Assembly: GCF_005869845.1 (NCBI RefSeq)
Contig: NZ_VAWF01000001.1
Coordinates: 868,001-932,000, forward strand
DNA length: 64,000 nt
Direction of reading: 5' to 3'
From: Fodinibius saliphilus
GTDB lineage: Bacteria > Bacteroidota > Rhodothermia > Balneolales > Balneolaceae
The notes below the pieces were generated by a model. The model saw nothing but the letters and a program-made list of their open reading frames with translations. It made no database searches and was not told where the DNA came from. Position 1 is the first letter of the stretch. Every line of letters starts with the position of its first letter. A program made the translations under genes and the position numbers. This document shows positions 9,210 to 18,813 of this stretch, in pieces.

Positions 9210-10370
9210 ATGGGCAAACAACAGTTAGAAACCAACGAAGATAGTAAAAAAGCACTTGATGTAGCCAAAGATAAAACCCGTGAGCATGCTCGTCACCTTT
9301 GGAAAATCGTTGCTCAATACAGCAAGATTGACGAACTCACCAAAACTTCTGCCCCTCCCACAACACCACCTCAGCGTAAAACACTCTACAGTGCCTCACT
9401 CATTAAGTTTTTATCTATTGTCCCCTACCTGTTGGGGATAATGTTTTTCATTTCATTCTTTTGGGATTTTAACGGGCTTTCCACGGGACTCTGGGGATGG
9501 CAACTCAAATTTGAGGGCCTTCTTAAAATAGTAAGTGTAAGTGGATTAATCGGATTTTTTACCAACTGGCTTGCTATTACTATGCTTTTCAAACCTGCTG
9601 AGAAACGTCCTATTCTAGGACACGGACTTATTCCGGCACAAAAAAACCGTATCGCCTATCGTTTGTCTCACGCAGTATCTGAGGACTTAATCAATCCGGA
9701 AATAATAAAGAAAAAGATTAGTGAATCAAATGTAATAAGCCGTTATCGGGAAGAATCAACCAAATACATTAAAAGTATTATTGATAATCCAGAGTTTCGG
9801 GATGAGTTAAAAGAATGGGTCATTATTTACCTCGATGAAATGATTGCTGATCCTGAAATTCGTGGTGCTCTTGCCGGGCGTATACTTCTTCAAATTGAAG
9901 ATGCAATTCATGATAAATCTTTTGAAAAAGTAGCCCTCAAAGCCTACTCCTTTGTAAAAGGCCAAGAGATGCAGCATATTATTGAAGAAGCTCTTATTCA
10001 AATCCCGACCTCTGTTGAAAGTGGGTTAAACAAGATGGATGACTTGCTGGATGAACTGCCCCAAAAAATTGATGATCACAGTGATGCCATCGAAAATATT
10101 GTTACATCACTGCTGTACAAGCTTATCAATCAACTCAATGTTCAAAAGCTAGTAGAAGAAAATTTACGTAGTTATGATGAACAGCATATCTCAAATATCA
10201 TAAAATCTGCTACGAATGAACAGCTACATTATATTCAATATTTAGGGGCGATACTTGGTTTAATAGGCGGTTTTATTATTTGGGAACCCCTTCTCAGCGT
10301 TATAATCCTCGCTGTATTATCCGGTACCCTACTATCCCTTGATACCATACTTATGAAACGAGCCAAATAA
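9210..10370 (+). CDS. DUF445 family membrane protein
   Basis: This 386-residue protein has hydrophobic helices near residues 68-90 and 103-125 and a C-terminal pair around 345-380. FFTNWLAITMLFKP followed by GHGLIPAQKNRIAYRL is the DUF445 (YheB/YjiN) signature. The long middle part is predicted helical with repeated amphipathic segments. The function is not established. A similar topology with both ends in the membrane is seen in homologues. The gene stops only 7 bp before the convergent amidase gene, leaving no room for a terminator between them. Confidence 0.88.
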   Translation: MGKQQLETNEDSKKALDVAKDKTREHARHLWKIVAQYSKIDELTKTSAPPTTPPQRKTLYSASLIKFLSIVPYLLGIMFFISFFWDFNGLSTGLWGWQLKFEGLLKIVSVSGLIGFFTNWLAITMLFKPAEKRPILGHGLIPAQKNRIAYRLSHAVSEDLINPEIIKKKISESNVISRYREESTKYIKSIIDNPEFRDELKEWVIIYLDEMIADPEIRGALAGRILLQIEDAIHDKSFEKVALKAYSFVKGQEMQHIIEEALIQIPTSVESGLNKMDDLLDELPQKIDDHSDAIENIVTSLLYKLINQLNVQKLVEENLRSYDEQHISNIIKSATNEQLHYIQYLGAILGLIGGFIIWEPLLSVIILAVLSGTLLSLDTILMKRAK

Positions 10371-10377
10371 GAAATTC

Positions 10378-11196
10378 CTACAGTTGAAACCTACGATGTT
10401 GTAGAGAAGGGATTTTTTCCCGTACTATTTTCATTTTAGAAGGTTCAATCTCACCATAAGCTACTCCCGGTTCTTTACCGGCATTAGCAATAATATCGCC
10501 CCAGGGATCTATAATCATTGCATGTCCCCATGTTTTTCTATTTGGTCCGTGAGTACCTGTTTGTGCCGGTGCAAAAATATAACTGGTATTTTCTATTGCC
10601 CTAGCTTTGAGCAGCACTTTCCAATGATCTTGCCCTGTAGTATAAGTAAAGGCCGAAGGTACCGATAATACCTGTGCCCTATCAGCTAATATGCGGTAAA
10701 GTTCCGGAAAACGGAGATCATAACAGACCGACAATCCCCAATCCCCTATAGTTTCATCTTCATAGATAACCGGTTCAACCTTTCCGGCTTTGACATAATC
10801 CGATTCACGATATGATTCCTCTTCACTTAGATCTACATCAAAAAGATGAATTTTATTATATGATGAACGTTTCATTCCATCAGGACCATAAATGGTAGAG
10901 TGGTTGTAAACTTTCCCTTCTTTGGTCGGTACGGGATAGCTGCCCCCCATTATGTATAATCCAAAATCTTTTGCCGTTTTTGACAGAAATTGGGGTATGC
11001 GTTCGGCAATCTCATCAGCCCGCTCCATCCGCATCGATAACCCTCCAAGAAATGCAAAGTTTTCAGGGAGACCTGCAACGAGTGCCCCATTTTCAGAGGC
11101 TTCTTTGATCAAATTAAATGCCTTTTCCAGATTCTCATCAAGATCTGTTTGACTATTCATTTGGATAACAGCGGCCTTATAAGATGATGACATCAT
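10378..11196 (-). CDS. Carbon-nitrogen hydrolase, Nit/deaminated-glutathione amidase type
   Basis: This is a cytosolic nitrilase-superfamily amidase. The triad is complete: E45 in GLPENF, K115 in SYNKIHLFDVDL and C158 in SVCYDLRFPELYR. The LF(D)VD segment after Lys and the RFPELYR segment after Cys are typical of the Nit1/Nit2 branch, whose known role is repair of deaminated glutathione. The start is one of two adjacent ATG codons (11196 or 11193). At 272 residues it has the family's usual length. The gene stands alone, downstream of a terminator that closes the amidohydrolase operon. Confidence 0.9.
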   Translation of the reverse strand: MMSSSYKAAVIQMNSQTDLDENLEKAFNLIKEASENGALVAGLPENFAFLGGLSMRMERADEIAERIPQFLSKTAKDFGLYIMGGSYPVPTKEGKVYNHSTIYGPDGMKRSSYNKIHLFDVDLSEEESYRESDYVKAGKVEPVIYEDETIGDWGLSVCYDLRFPELYRILADRAQVLSVPSAFTYTTGQDHWKVLLKARAIENTSYIFAPAQTGTHGPNRKTWGHAMIIDPWGDIIANAGKEPGVAYGEIEPSKMKIVREKIPSLQHRRFQL

Positions 11197-11262
11197 AAAT
11201 TTTCAGTTTGATAATATTATCAGAAACATAATTAATTATATAAGAGCAATTATATCAGTTAT

Positions 11263-11300
11263 AAAATAAAAAAGGTGTGACATTTATCATGCCACACCTT
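11263..11300 (-). terminator. Intrinsic terminator of the amidohydrolase operon
   Basis: On the minus strand, AAGGTGTG and CACACCTT (11293-11300 and 11272-11279) pair around a 13-nt loop. A T-rich run (plus-strand A tract 11263-11273) follows. It sits about 35 bp after the stop of the last amidohydrolase gene. Confidence 0.85.
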
Positions 11301-11334
11301 CTCATTACAATAGATCGGTAGTAATTATATTTAG

Positions 11335-12654
11335 TTATTTATTCGATTTTGCTCCTCTATTCAGATACTCCTCATAAAGTTGCGTATGTCGACTTACCAT
11401 TGGAATTTTATAACCACGGATAAAAACCTGCTCAATATGGTTCATCGGCTCAAAGGGATCACCATCGGAGATAAAGAGATTTGCCTGCTTTCCTTTTTCA
11501 ATACTACCCAGCTGATCCCCAACATCGAATATCTCTGCAGCATTGAGTGTAATTGCTTTGAGAGCCTCTTTCTTTCCCAACCCATACGTTGCCGCGTACC
11601 CAGCGTGGTAAGGCGCATTACGCACATTTTCAACTCCACCAGTAGCAATAGCAACTTTAACTCCGGCTTCATGTAGCTTTCCGGGATTTTGATAAGGCCT
11701 CTGATAATTATCGTAATCTCGCTGAGGGGTATAAAGTGTAGAAACCAAACACGGTAGACCGGCATCAGCAATTTCGTCAGCTACCCGCCATCCATCTTGT
11801 ACGCCTGCTAAAATAAAACGTGCTTCAGGATGTTCTTTTGTCCACTCTATAGCATTCAATATATCTTTTTTAGCATCAACAGAGATTATTACCGGTATTT
11901 CTCCAGTTATAACTTCTCTCATCGCCTGCATTTTTTTATCGGCATCGGGTTTCTCTTTATTTTGTGGATTGGCTTCATAAGCCAACATCATCTTATGGTA
12001 AAATTCAGCTTTAGACCAAAAATTATTCAGAGTTTTAAGCTTTTCTTCATACTCTTTTTTAATCTTTTTGTCACTGCGGTCATCCCACCATCCTCTTTTT
12101 TGAGAATTTGGCCAGTTTAAGTGTAAACCCGTATTAGCAGATACAGCCATGGAATCAGGTGAATAGCCATAAAGGTCAATGAGTGTTCCTTTTCCTGAAA
12201 TCAAACCTGAAACGGGTAAGGAAACTACATGAGTAATACCATTTACCCGTGTGACCGGGATATTAACACTACTTGGATTAATAGCAGTAAATGCTCGTAC
12301 ATGGGGATTCAAATCACCCAATTCAGCTTGATCATTCGTCACTGCTACAGCTCCAATTTCTTGAAGTCCGAGTTGGGTTCCTGCATCCATAAATCCAGGA
12401 TACAGATGCTTTCCGGTTGCATCAATACGCTGATAATCCGCGGTAATCTTTGCATTTTTACCGACATGGACAATCTTTTCGCCATTGATCAATACCACTC
12501 CATTCTGGATAACACCATCGCTCACAGTATGGATGGTGGCATTTGTAATTGCGAACTTGCCATATTCAGCTTTTTCGGTAATTTGAGCTTCGGCGCTCAT
12601 TCCGATAACAAAAACCAACAGGCATGTTGTCAAAAATGATTTATAATACTTCAT
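11335..12654 (-). CDS. Exported amidohydrolase-fold protein lacking the HxH metal motif
   Basis: This is the third gene of a three-gene operon. I place the start at ATG 12654, because MKYYKSFLTTCLLVFVIGMSAEAQ is a clean signal peptide; an upstream in-frame ATG would add nine charged residues. The composite beta domain (TIHTVSDGVIQNG, and near the C-terminus GSIEKGKQANLFI) is that of the imidazolonepropionase/dihydroorotase-like amidohydrolases. Where active members have PGxIDxHxH, this protein reads YPGFMDAGTQLG with no histidine. The C-terminal AITLNAAEIFDVGD motif is kept. It is probably not a metal-dependent hydrolase by itself; a structural partner of the next protein is an inference. Confidence 0.82.
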   Translation of the reverse strand: MKYYKSFLTTCLLVFVIGMSAEAQITEKAEYGKFAITNATIHTVSDGVIQNGVVLINGEKIVHVGKNAKITADYQRIDATGKHLYPGFMDAGTQLGLQEIGAVAVTNDQAELGDLNPHVRAFTAINPSSVNIPVTRVNGITHVVSLPVSGLISGKGTLIDLYGYSPDSMAVSANTGLHLNWPNSQKRGWWDDRSDKKIKKEYEEKLKTLNNFWSKAEFYHKMMLAYEANPQNKEKPDADKKMQAMREVITGEIPVIISVDAKKDILNAIEWTKEHPEARFILAGVQDGWRVADEIADAGLPCLVSTLYTPQRDYDNYQRPYQNPGKLHEAGVKVAIATGGVENVRNAPYHAGYAATYGLGKKEALKAITLNAAEIFDVGDQLGSIEKGKQANLFISDGDPFEPMNHIEQVFIRGYKIPMVSRHTQLYEEYLNRGAKSNK

Positions 12655-12681
12655 AAGAATTTCTGCCTCTTTCAATTTCAA

Positions 12682-14088
12682 TTAATTTCTACTCTGATTG
12701 AGCTTCATGCCCTTCTTAGTGAAGCGAATCTCAGCTCCTTGCAGGCATGTATTGTTCTGACGACCGTTTTCATTGTACCAACGGCTGCGGCCTTCATCAA
12801 AATCAGTCTCGGCATCTGCTTCCAGTCGCATATCATTCTTATCTTCTGAGCGGTCAAAATATTTCTTTCCATCCACATACGTTTTCTCAGCAATACTGTA
12901 GATACTCAACGGATGGCCGTTCCAGATAGCTATATCTCCGTGTTTTCCTTCTTCAATACTGCCAACCTTATCATCAATACCCAACTGCATTGCCGGATTA
13001 ATCGTAATCATCTTTAGAGCATCTTGCTTAGAAGTGCCTCCATAGTGTACTGCTTTTGCAGCCTCGTGATTAAGGTGACGAATAAGTTCACCACTGTCAG
13101 AGTTAATACTATTTCTTACGCCATTGGCATTGAGTATGGAAGCATTATAAGCCGTAGAGTAGTATACCTCGAACTTATAGGCCCACCAATCTGCAAACAC
13201 GGAGGTATATGCATTATTTTTTTTAAGCTCCGGTGCTACTTTAAACGCTTCATTAGCATGTTGGAAGGTATAATTCTCGATTCCGTAATCATTGAAAACG
13301 CGCATCAACATTACAATTTCATCTGCACGGTACGAGTGGGTGTGTACCCAAACTTCACCTTCAATAATATCAACTAATACCTCTAAACGCTCATTCTTTG
13401 CTACTGGGATAGGAGGATTATCGCGGTCTCCGCTCTCGTAAGCTTCTTTCGCATCCAAGTATTCTTGTCGGTTGCGTTTATAGTCCAAGGCTGCATCAAA
13501 ATGATCTCGCACAACCTGTTCAACACCCATACGACTACGAGGCTTAACGTCAAATCCCTGACCATGCACGCGTGTGGGGTTCTCACCGAGTGCAAACTTT
13601 ATAGTTCGGGGTGCCCCCTTGAAACGCATTTCATCCATACTGGATCCATAGCGCAGCTTTAGTGTCTCATTTTGACCACCAATTACATTTGCGGACCCGT
13701 GCATCAGATGAATTGAGGTTACCCCTCCTGCCAGTGCCCAATAAATATTGACATCTGTAGGATCGATGGATTCCTCCATTGAGACTTCAGCAGTTACAGG
13801 ATTGGTCCACTCATTCACATCAACTGCAGCTATATGTGAGTGCGCATCAATAATTCCCGGCATTACATACTTACTACCGGCATCAACTATTTCAACTCCC
13901 CTGGGAGCGGAAAGATCTTTTCCTATTTTCGTGATGACTCCATCTTCAATTAATACATCGGTATCGGCTTTATTGCCATCAGTGATGGTCATTACCGTAC
14001 CATTTTTAATTAAAACAGAGCCTGTTTTCTGTGCATATCCACTAACGCCAATACACAGTGCTATAACTAATAATAATAGCTTCTTCAT
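12682..14088 (-). CDS. Exported amidohydrolase, metal ligands intact
   Basis: This is the middle gene of the operon, starting at ATG 14088, four bases after the stop of the preceding gene. The signal peptide MKKLLLLVIALCIGVSGYAQ decides the start. The metal-site residues look complete: DAHSH for the HxH pair, VHTHSYRADE and QHANE for later His ligands, and NSDSGE for the Asp. The C-terminal ITINPAMQLGIDDKVGSIEEGKHGD closes the beta domain. It is predicted to be a periplasmic hydrolase of cyclic amide or dipeptide-like substrates; the true substrate is unknown. Flanking paralogues with broken sites suggest a hetero-oligomer. Confidence 0.87.
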   Translation of the reverse strand: MKKLLLLVIALCIGVSGYAQKTGSVLIKNGTVMTITDGNKADTDVLIEDGVITKIGKDLSAPRGVEIVDAGSKYVMPGIIDAHSHIAAVDVNEWTNPVTAEVSMEESIDPTDVNIYWALAGGVTSIHLMHGSANVIGGQNETLKLRYGSSMDEMRFKGAPRTIKFALGENPTRVHGQGFDVKPRSRMGVEQVVRDHFDAALDYKRNRQEYLDAKEAYESGDRDNPPIPVAKNERLEVLVDIIEGEVWVHTHSYRADEIVMLMRVFNDYGIENYTFQHANEAFKVAPELKKNNAYTSVFADWWAYKFEVYYSTAYNASILNANGVRNSINSDSGELIRHLNHEAAKAVHYGGTSKQDALKMITINPAMQLGIDDKVGSIEEGKHGDIAIWNGHPLSIYSIAEKTYVDGKKYFDRSEDKNDMRLEADAETDFDEGRSRWYNENGRQNNTCLQGAEIRFTKKGMKLNQSRN

Positions 14089-14092
14089 AATA

Positions 14093-15439
14093 TTACTCGT
14101 TGGAAGATTCTGATTCAAATTCTGAAAGCTTTCCATCTGATACAGAGAAAAGGACCTTCGTTTCCTTCTCGGTAAATGGTTTAGAGAATACTGTAAAGCT
14201 GGCCATATTGCCTGCTGCAATGTCTCCCATCTTATTCCCATATCCCAAAATTTCTGCTGTATTCTGAGTCAGCATTTTTAAAATATCACCTTCGGAAAGT
14301 TCGCCCTCTTCATTAAGGGTTATAATATTCTTTTGAATATCGGAAAGCTTAATCCCATGTGAGGCATAGCCTACTTTCACACCAGCATCAACAAGCTTTC
14401 GGATATTTCTAATATCTGCTTTATAAGCTGTTAATTGCCGATCACGAAATACACGCATCTCCTCGGTTACTTCTTCGAGCTCTTCTTTAGCTTCACTTTC
14501 GTCTTCCTTTTCTTCAGCCTTTTTCCAGTCGGGCTTTTCTGGAAGATCAATACTCGCCAATACGGGAATATTACGCTCTTTCAATGCATCAGCTTTCTTA
14601 TATGCTTCCTTGCCAGACACAATCACAACCTCAAAGCCAAGTTCATCTTGCAACCAAAAAAGTCGTTCTATGTTCTCTTTACTATCAACAGCAAAGTAGA
14701 AAGGTTGCTCCTGATCCATTACGGGATATAATGCTTCCAAAACCTTGTCTTTTTCCGGTGCAGAATAATTCCCAGATGTTGAGGCATAGTATTGTTGCTG
14801 TTGACGTAATGCCTCGGCATCGTTGAATAATTGACGGAAGGTTGTCATAATACCCATTGTAGTAGAAGGATAAGCTGTACCCCCTGCCTCTTCAAATTGA
14901 GCTAATACCCCTATACCATTTTCAAGCATATGCTCTTTCGTTTTTTCACCGTTGATCGAAAACAAATCGACTTGTCCTGCCAGCATACGTCCCTTTAAAC
15001 CAATAGCAGCCGTGGTAAATCCATGTTTGGGGGCGTCGTCAAATGCTGAATCATCAAACTTTAACTGGTCTGCAGCTGAACGATCTGGTTGTATACCTGC
15101 TCTGGCATAGCTGGGGTTTCCGGGCTCATCAGGTTGTTTTGAGTCATTTGCAATATCGGGACTTCCCCAATGTGCCAGGCCATCAATAAATCCGGGATAT
15201 ACATGGAGGCTGTCACCGCCATCACGAACATAAGCATCAAATGGAATGGTCACATCCTTGCCCAATGAGGTTATTACCCCATTACGCCAAACAATAGTGC
15301 CACTTTCTATGGTTTCTCCATCTGCAGCATGAATTATCACATTCTTAAAAGCCTCAGCAGGTGAGGTCTGTGACAAAACTGGTAATGAATACACCATCAG
15401 AAGGGCGATACATAACACAGTGGTACGCACTAACTTCAT
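14093..15439 (-). CDS. Exported amidohydrolase-fold protein with degenerate metal site
   Basis: This is the first gene of the operon. A signal peptide covers about residues 1-24 (ends VLSQ). The amidohydrolase beta domain is seen in the N-terminal EAFKNVIIHAADGETIESG and the C-terminal MGDIAAGNMASFTVFSKPF. The region equivalent to the HxH motif is YPGFIDGLAHWG, with a single His. The acidic linker at about residues 305-325 (EEKEDESEAKEELEEVTEE) is unusual for the fold. The conserved LTQNTAEILGYG is present. I infer a non-catalytic or altered role next to the intact paralogue that follows by 4 bp. Confidence 0.82.
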   Translation of the reverse strand: MKLVRTTVLCIALLMVYSLPVLSQTSPAEAFKNVIIHAADGETIESGTIVWRNGVITSLGKDVTIPFDAYVRDGGDSLHVYPGFIDGLAHWGSPDIANDSKQPDEPGNPSYARAGIQPDRSAADQLKFDDSAFDDAPKHGFTTAAIGLKGRMLAGQVDLFSINGEKTKEHMLENGIGVLAQFEEAGGTAYPSTTMGIMTTFRQLFNDAEALRQQQQYYASTSGNYSAPEKDKVLEALYPVMDQEQPFYFAVDSKENIERLFWLQDELGFEVVIVSGKEAYKKADALKERNIPVLASIDLPEKPDWKKAEEKEDESEAKEELEEVTEEMRVFRDRQLTAYKADIRNIRKLVDAGVKVGYASHGIKLSDIQKNIITLNEEGELSEGDILKMLTQNTAEILGYGNKMGDIAAGNMASFTVFSKPFTEKETKVLFSVSDGKLSEFESESSNE

Positions 15440-15606
15440 AAGATAGGTATTGGATTGTCGTTTTAATTATGAAATGAAATAATAACAATCTGTTAACGAT
15501 ATAAAAGTTCCAAAACGATAAAAGATGTAAAGAGAAGAAGAAATTATTCACTACAAGGTACGGCCAATGCCCCTACCTATTTCAGGTACTACTGATAACC
15601 GACCTT

Positions 15607-17235
15607 TTAAACCTGCATAACACCTGTTTTAAAATCATCCATTTCAGGATTGTGGTTAGCACATTTTATCGCGTGTGAAATTCTATCACGTGTATCAACA
15701 GGATTAATAATACCATCTACCCATAGTCGTGCAGCGGCATAACGTGCATCTGTTTGGTGTTCATATCGCTCACTAATCTCTTTCATAATCTGTTGCTCTT
15801 CCTCTTCAGTAATCTCTTTACCCTGTTTTTCAAGTGATGAAACCCGAATTTGAGTTAAAACTTTAGCAGCTTGTGTTCCTCCCATTACTGCTATCTGAGC
15901 TGATGGCCAGGCATACATAAAGCGAGGATCATAAGCTCTACCACACATGGCATAGTTTCCGGCGCCATAACTATTACCAACAACAATAGTAATCTTGGGT
16001 ACCGTACTGTTAGATACCGCATTCACCATTTTAGCACCATCTTTAATGATTCCTCCATGTTCTGCTCGCTTCCCAATCATGAAACCTGAAACATCTTGTA
16101 AAAAGACCAGTGGTATTTTTTTCTGGTTACAGTTCATTATAAACCGTGCTGCTTTATCGGCTGAGTCAGAATATATGACCCCACCAACCTGCATTTCCCC
16201 CTTATTAGTCCGGGTAATTTTGCGCTGATTAGCAACAATACCTACACTCCATCCGTCAATACGAGCGAAACCCGTAATTAATGTTTGTCCGTAGCCCTTT
16301 TTAAACTCTGTAAATGAATCTTTATCAACTACACATTCCAAAACCTCATGCATATCATAAGGTTTTGTTCTATCATCAGGGAAAACATCAAAAATTTCAT
16401 CCGCATTGCGTGCAGGGGCTACAGCTTCTGTTCGATTGAAACCCGCCTTGTCAAAAGGCCCCAACTTATCTACCAGATCTCGTACAGTCTCTAAACACTC
16501 TTCATCATCTTGAACCTTATAATCTGTTACCCCACTTATTTCTGTATGGGTAGTGGCACCACCGAGTGTTTCATTATCTACGTCTTCACCTATTGCTGCT
16601 TTTACAAGATAACTTCCGGCCAAGAACACACTACCGGTACCATCCACAATTAATGCTTCATCACTCATAATGGGTAAATATGCCCCTCCTGCCACACAGC
16701 TGCCCATAATAGCAGCAATCTGTGGGATTCCTTCGGCACTTAAGCGAGCATTATTTCTAAAAATTCGACCAAAATGGTCTTTATCCGGAAATATTTCATC
16801 CTGCATCGGAAGGTAAACCCCTGCAGAATCAACCAGATAAAGAATAGGGAGTTTATTTTCTAATGCAATCTCCTGAGCCCTTAAATTTTTCTTTGCCGTT
16901 ATTGGAAACCAAGCCCCCGCTTTTACGGTTGCATCATTGGCTACAATAATACAATCTCTCCCCGATACACTGCCGATTCCCGTTACCACTCCACCAGACG
17001 GGCATCCGCCTTCCTCTTCATACATCTCGTATCCGGCCCATAGCCCCAATTCATAGAGCTCCGTATCCTCATCAATTAACATATCGATACGTTCACGAGC
17101 CGTGAGCTTACCTTTATTATGATGTTTCGCAATCCTTTTCTCTCCACCTCCTTTTTTTATCTCATTTTCAGTTTCATTAATCTGCTTAATAAGTGATTTT
17201 AAATCTTGCGAAGAACTAGAATTGCTGGAACTCAT
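15607..17235 (-). CDS. Acyl-CoA carboxylase carboxyltransferase (beta) subunit, methylcrotonyl-CoA type
   Basis: This biotin-dependent carboxyltransferase moves CO2 from carboxybiotin to an acyl-CoA. The GGCPSGGVVTGIG, DSAGVYLPMQDEIFPDKDHF and MGSCVAGGAYLPIMSDE segments fit the 3-methylcrotonyl-CoA carboxylase beta branch better than propionyl-CoA carboxylase. That would place it in leucine breakdown. The second oxyanion hole region is VGNSYGAGNYAMCGRAYDPRF. The length of 542 residues is right for the subunit. No biotin carboxylase/BCCP gene lies within this window, so the alpha subunit must be encoded elsewhere. ATG start with a Ser-rich N-terminus. Confidence 0.9.
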   Translation of the reverse strand: MSSSNSSSSQDLKSLIKQINETENEIKKGGGEKRIAKHHNKGKLTARERIDMLIDEDTELYELGLWAGYEMYEEEGGCPSGGVVTGIGSVSGRDCIIVANDATVKAGAWFPITAKKNLRAQEIALENKLPILYLVDSAGVYLPMQDEIFPDKDHFGRIFRNNARLSAEGIPQIAAIMGSCVAGGAYLPIMSDEALIVDGTGSVFLAGSYLVKAAIGEDVDNETLGGATTHTEISGVTDYKVQDDEECLETVRDLVDKLGPFDKAGFNRTEAVAPARNADEIFDVFPDDRTKPYDMHEVLECVVDKDSFTEFKKGYGQTLITGFARIDGWSVGIVANQRKITRTNKGEMQVGGVIYSDSADKAARFIMNCNQKKIPLVFLQDVSGFMIGKRAEHGGIIKDGAKMVNAVSNSTVPKITIVVGNSYGAGNYAMCGRAYDPRFMYAWPSAQIAVMGGTQAAKVLTQIRVSSLEKQGKEITEEEEQQIMKEISERYEHQTDARYAAARLWVDGIINPVDTRDRISHAIKCANHNPEMDDFKTGVMQV

Positions 17236-17310
17236 AGAGCGGATAACGTTTTATAGATACTAGATTATTGTTTTTAAGCGTTCTCAAAATAACGATTTTT
17301 AGCAATTGCA

Positions 17311-17352
17311 AAAGTAATGAATGTATCTATTTCGATTCAAGTTCATTACTTT
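17311..17352. promoter_or_regulatory. Inverted repeat upstream of the GWxTD gene
   Basis: Two perfect 11-base arms, AAAGTAATGAA (17311-17321) and TTCATTACTTT (17342-17352), flank a 20-base spacer. It lies in the divergent region, 45 bp before the GTG of the GWxTD gene and 75 bp from the carboxylase ATG. A T-rich run follows on the + strand, so it could be an operator, an attenuator or a terminator-like stem. Confidence 0.45.
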
Positions 17353-17397
17353 GTTCTTTTTTCGGGTAAATACAATTTCTAACAAATCAGATGAGCT

Positions 17398-18810
17398 GTG
17401 AAATCATTTAATTATTTATTATCAACAGCGCTGTTTGTCTTGGGTATGCTTTTTATTTCCGATACTGCTTCTGCCCAATGGAATACGGAATACCAACAAT
17501 TAGTAAATACAAAAGAAAAGAACCCTATTTCGGTTCATATAATTACCTTACCGGAAAAGTCAGACTCGACTGTTACCTTAGGTATTGTATTCAGTATGCC
17601 TTACAGCTATTTACATTTTAAGAAAAATGACCATTCTAATAATGGAAATGATTTTTCTACCAGTCTTGAATTCAATGTAGAGGTTTTTAAAAATACAAAA
17701 ACACACTCATCTTCAAATGATGAATTCTCAATTGAGGGATTAGAGCCTATTGCCCGGGACTTTTGGGAAGACACTGTTTATGCTAAAAACTATGAACAAA
17801 GCCAATCTAGGGAATATTTTTTAAACAGATATTTAAAAATACCGTTACCCCCCGGAACGTATGATTATGTACTGCAAATGAAAAAAAGTACAGATTCTCA
17901 AAGCAGAATATCGCAAAGACAAACAGTACATATCTCCTCCTTCAAAAATGGAAAGAAGGGTAACGTTATTTTGGGGAATAAACTCACAAAAGAAAATGGA
18001 GATTTACAGTTGAGTTTATCACGATTAGGCAGCAATGTAACTTATGGCAAGAATTTTTATATGCTGGCGTATATCCCTGACTACGATTCTACAACCAATT
18101 ACTCACTTGAGATAAATAATCTGGAAGTCTCACAAAAAGATACAAGCCAAAGTAGTACTGTTTATTCACATACTCTTTCCAGAGATGACATTAAAACAGA
18201 GGTTCTTCCTACTCTATCAAAAGATAAAGAGGGTAAAACTCAAATCCGCCTACAGAATATTGAGAATAGCTATACCTATGCCTTAGTTAAAGTACCTAAT
18301 AAGAAATTCCCAAATGGATTTTATCGCTTAACAATTTCAAAAAGCGGTCAGGATAAGGCTATCGTTTATGAAACTTATAAATCTATTTGGGTAGATATGC
18401 CCAAAAGTCTGCTCAACTTAAATGTTGCAATAGATATGTTGCACTATATCGTCGATGACAAAACACTTGATCGTCTATCAAATGGTTCGGCCAAAGAAAG
18501 AGAACAAAAATTCCATAATTTTTGGAAAGAGCGAGACCCAAGCCCAAATACAGATTATAATGAACTTATGGCCGAGTATTATCGGCGTATAGATTATGCT
18601 TACAACAAATTTTCAACCCAAAACAGAGCAGGTCATAAAAGTGACCGTGGTAAAGTTTATATTAAGTTTGGCCCCCCAAAAGATATGCAACGAAAGTTTC
18701 CTACAAACGGCCCTACAACAGAGATCTGGACCTACCCATCCAGAAAATTTATATTTCATGCCACAACAGGGTTTGGGGACTTTAAACTGGTCTCAAAAGA
18801 AAAGCTTTAG
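17398..18810 (+). CDS. GWxTD domain-containing exported protein
   Basis: The gene starts at GTG 17398. The choice is supported by the signal peptide MKSFNYLLSTALFVLGMLFISDTASAQ; an ATG seven bases upstream is out of frame. The C-terminal third carries the GWxTD-domain pattern: FWKERDPSPNTDYNELMAEYYRRIDYA, then SDRGKVYIKFGPP and TEIWTYP. The domain is known from Rhodothermota, Chlorobi and related phyla; its role is not established, though it is presumed periplasmic. The signature Gly-Trp is not obvious here, so this is a divergent member. The pdxA ATG follows three bases after its stop. Confidence 0.82.
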   Translation: MKSFNYLLSTALFVLGMLFISDTASAQWNTEYQQLVNTKEKNPISVHIITLPEKSDSTVTLGIVFSMPYSYLHFKKNDHSNNGNDFSTSLEFNVEVFKNTKTHSSSNDEFSIEGLEPIARDFWEDTVYAKNYEQSQSREYFLNRYLKIPLPPGTYDYVLQMKKSTDSQSRISQRQTVHISSFKNGKKGNVILGNKLTKENGDLQLSLSRLGSNVTYGKNFYMLAYIPDYDSTTNYSLEINNLEVSQKDTSQSSTVYSHTLSRDDIKTEVLPTLSKDKEGKTQIRLQNIENSYTYALVKVPNKKFPNGFYRLTISKSGQDKAIVYETYKSIWVDMPKSLLNLNVAIDMLHYIVDDKTLDRLSNGSAKEREQKFHNFWKERDPSPNTDYNELMAEYYRRIDYAYNKFSTQNRAGHKSDRGKVYIKFGPPKDMQRKFPTNGPTTEIWTYPSRKFIFHATTGFGDFKLVSKEKL

Positions 18811-18813
18811 TTT

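Noticed and set aside
12229-12639. A 136-codon plus-strand frame
   Set aside because: It is antisense to the well-supported amidohydrolase gene, Cys/Ser-rich in a non-protein-like way and without a start context.
13024-14113. Plus-strand frames of 117 and 121 codons
   Set aside because: They mirror the middle amidohydrolase gene on the opposite strand and show no domain.
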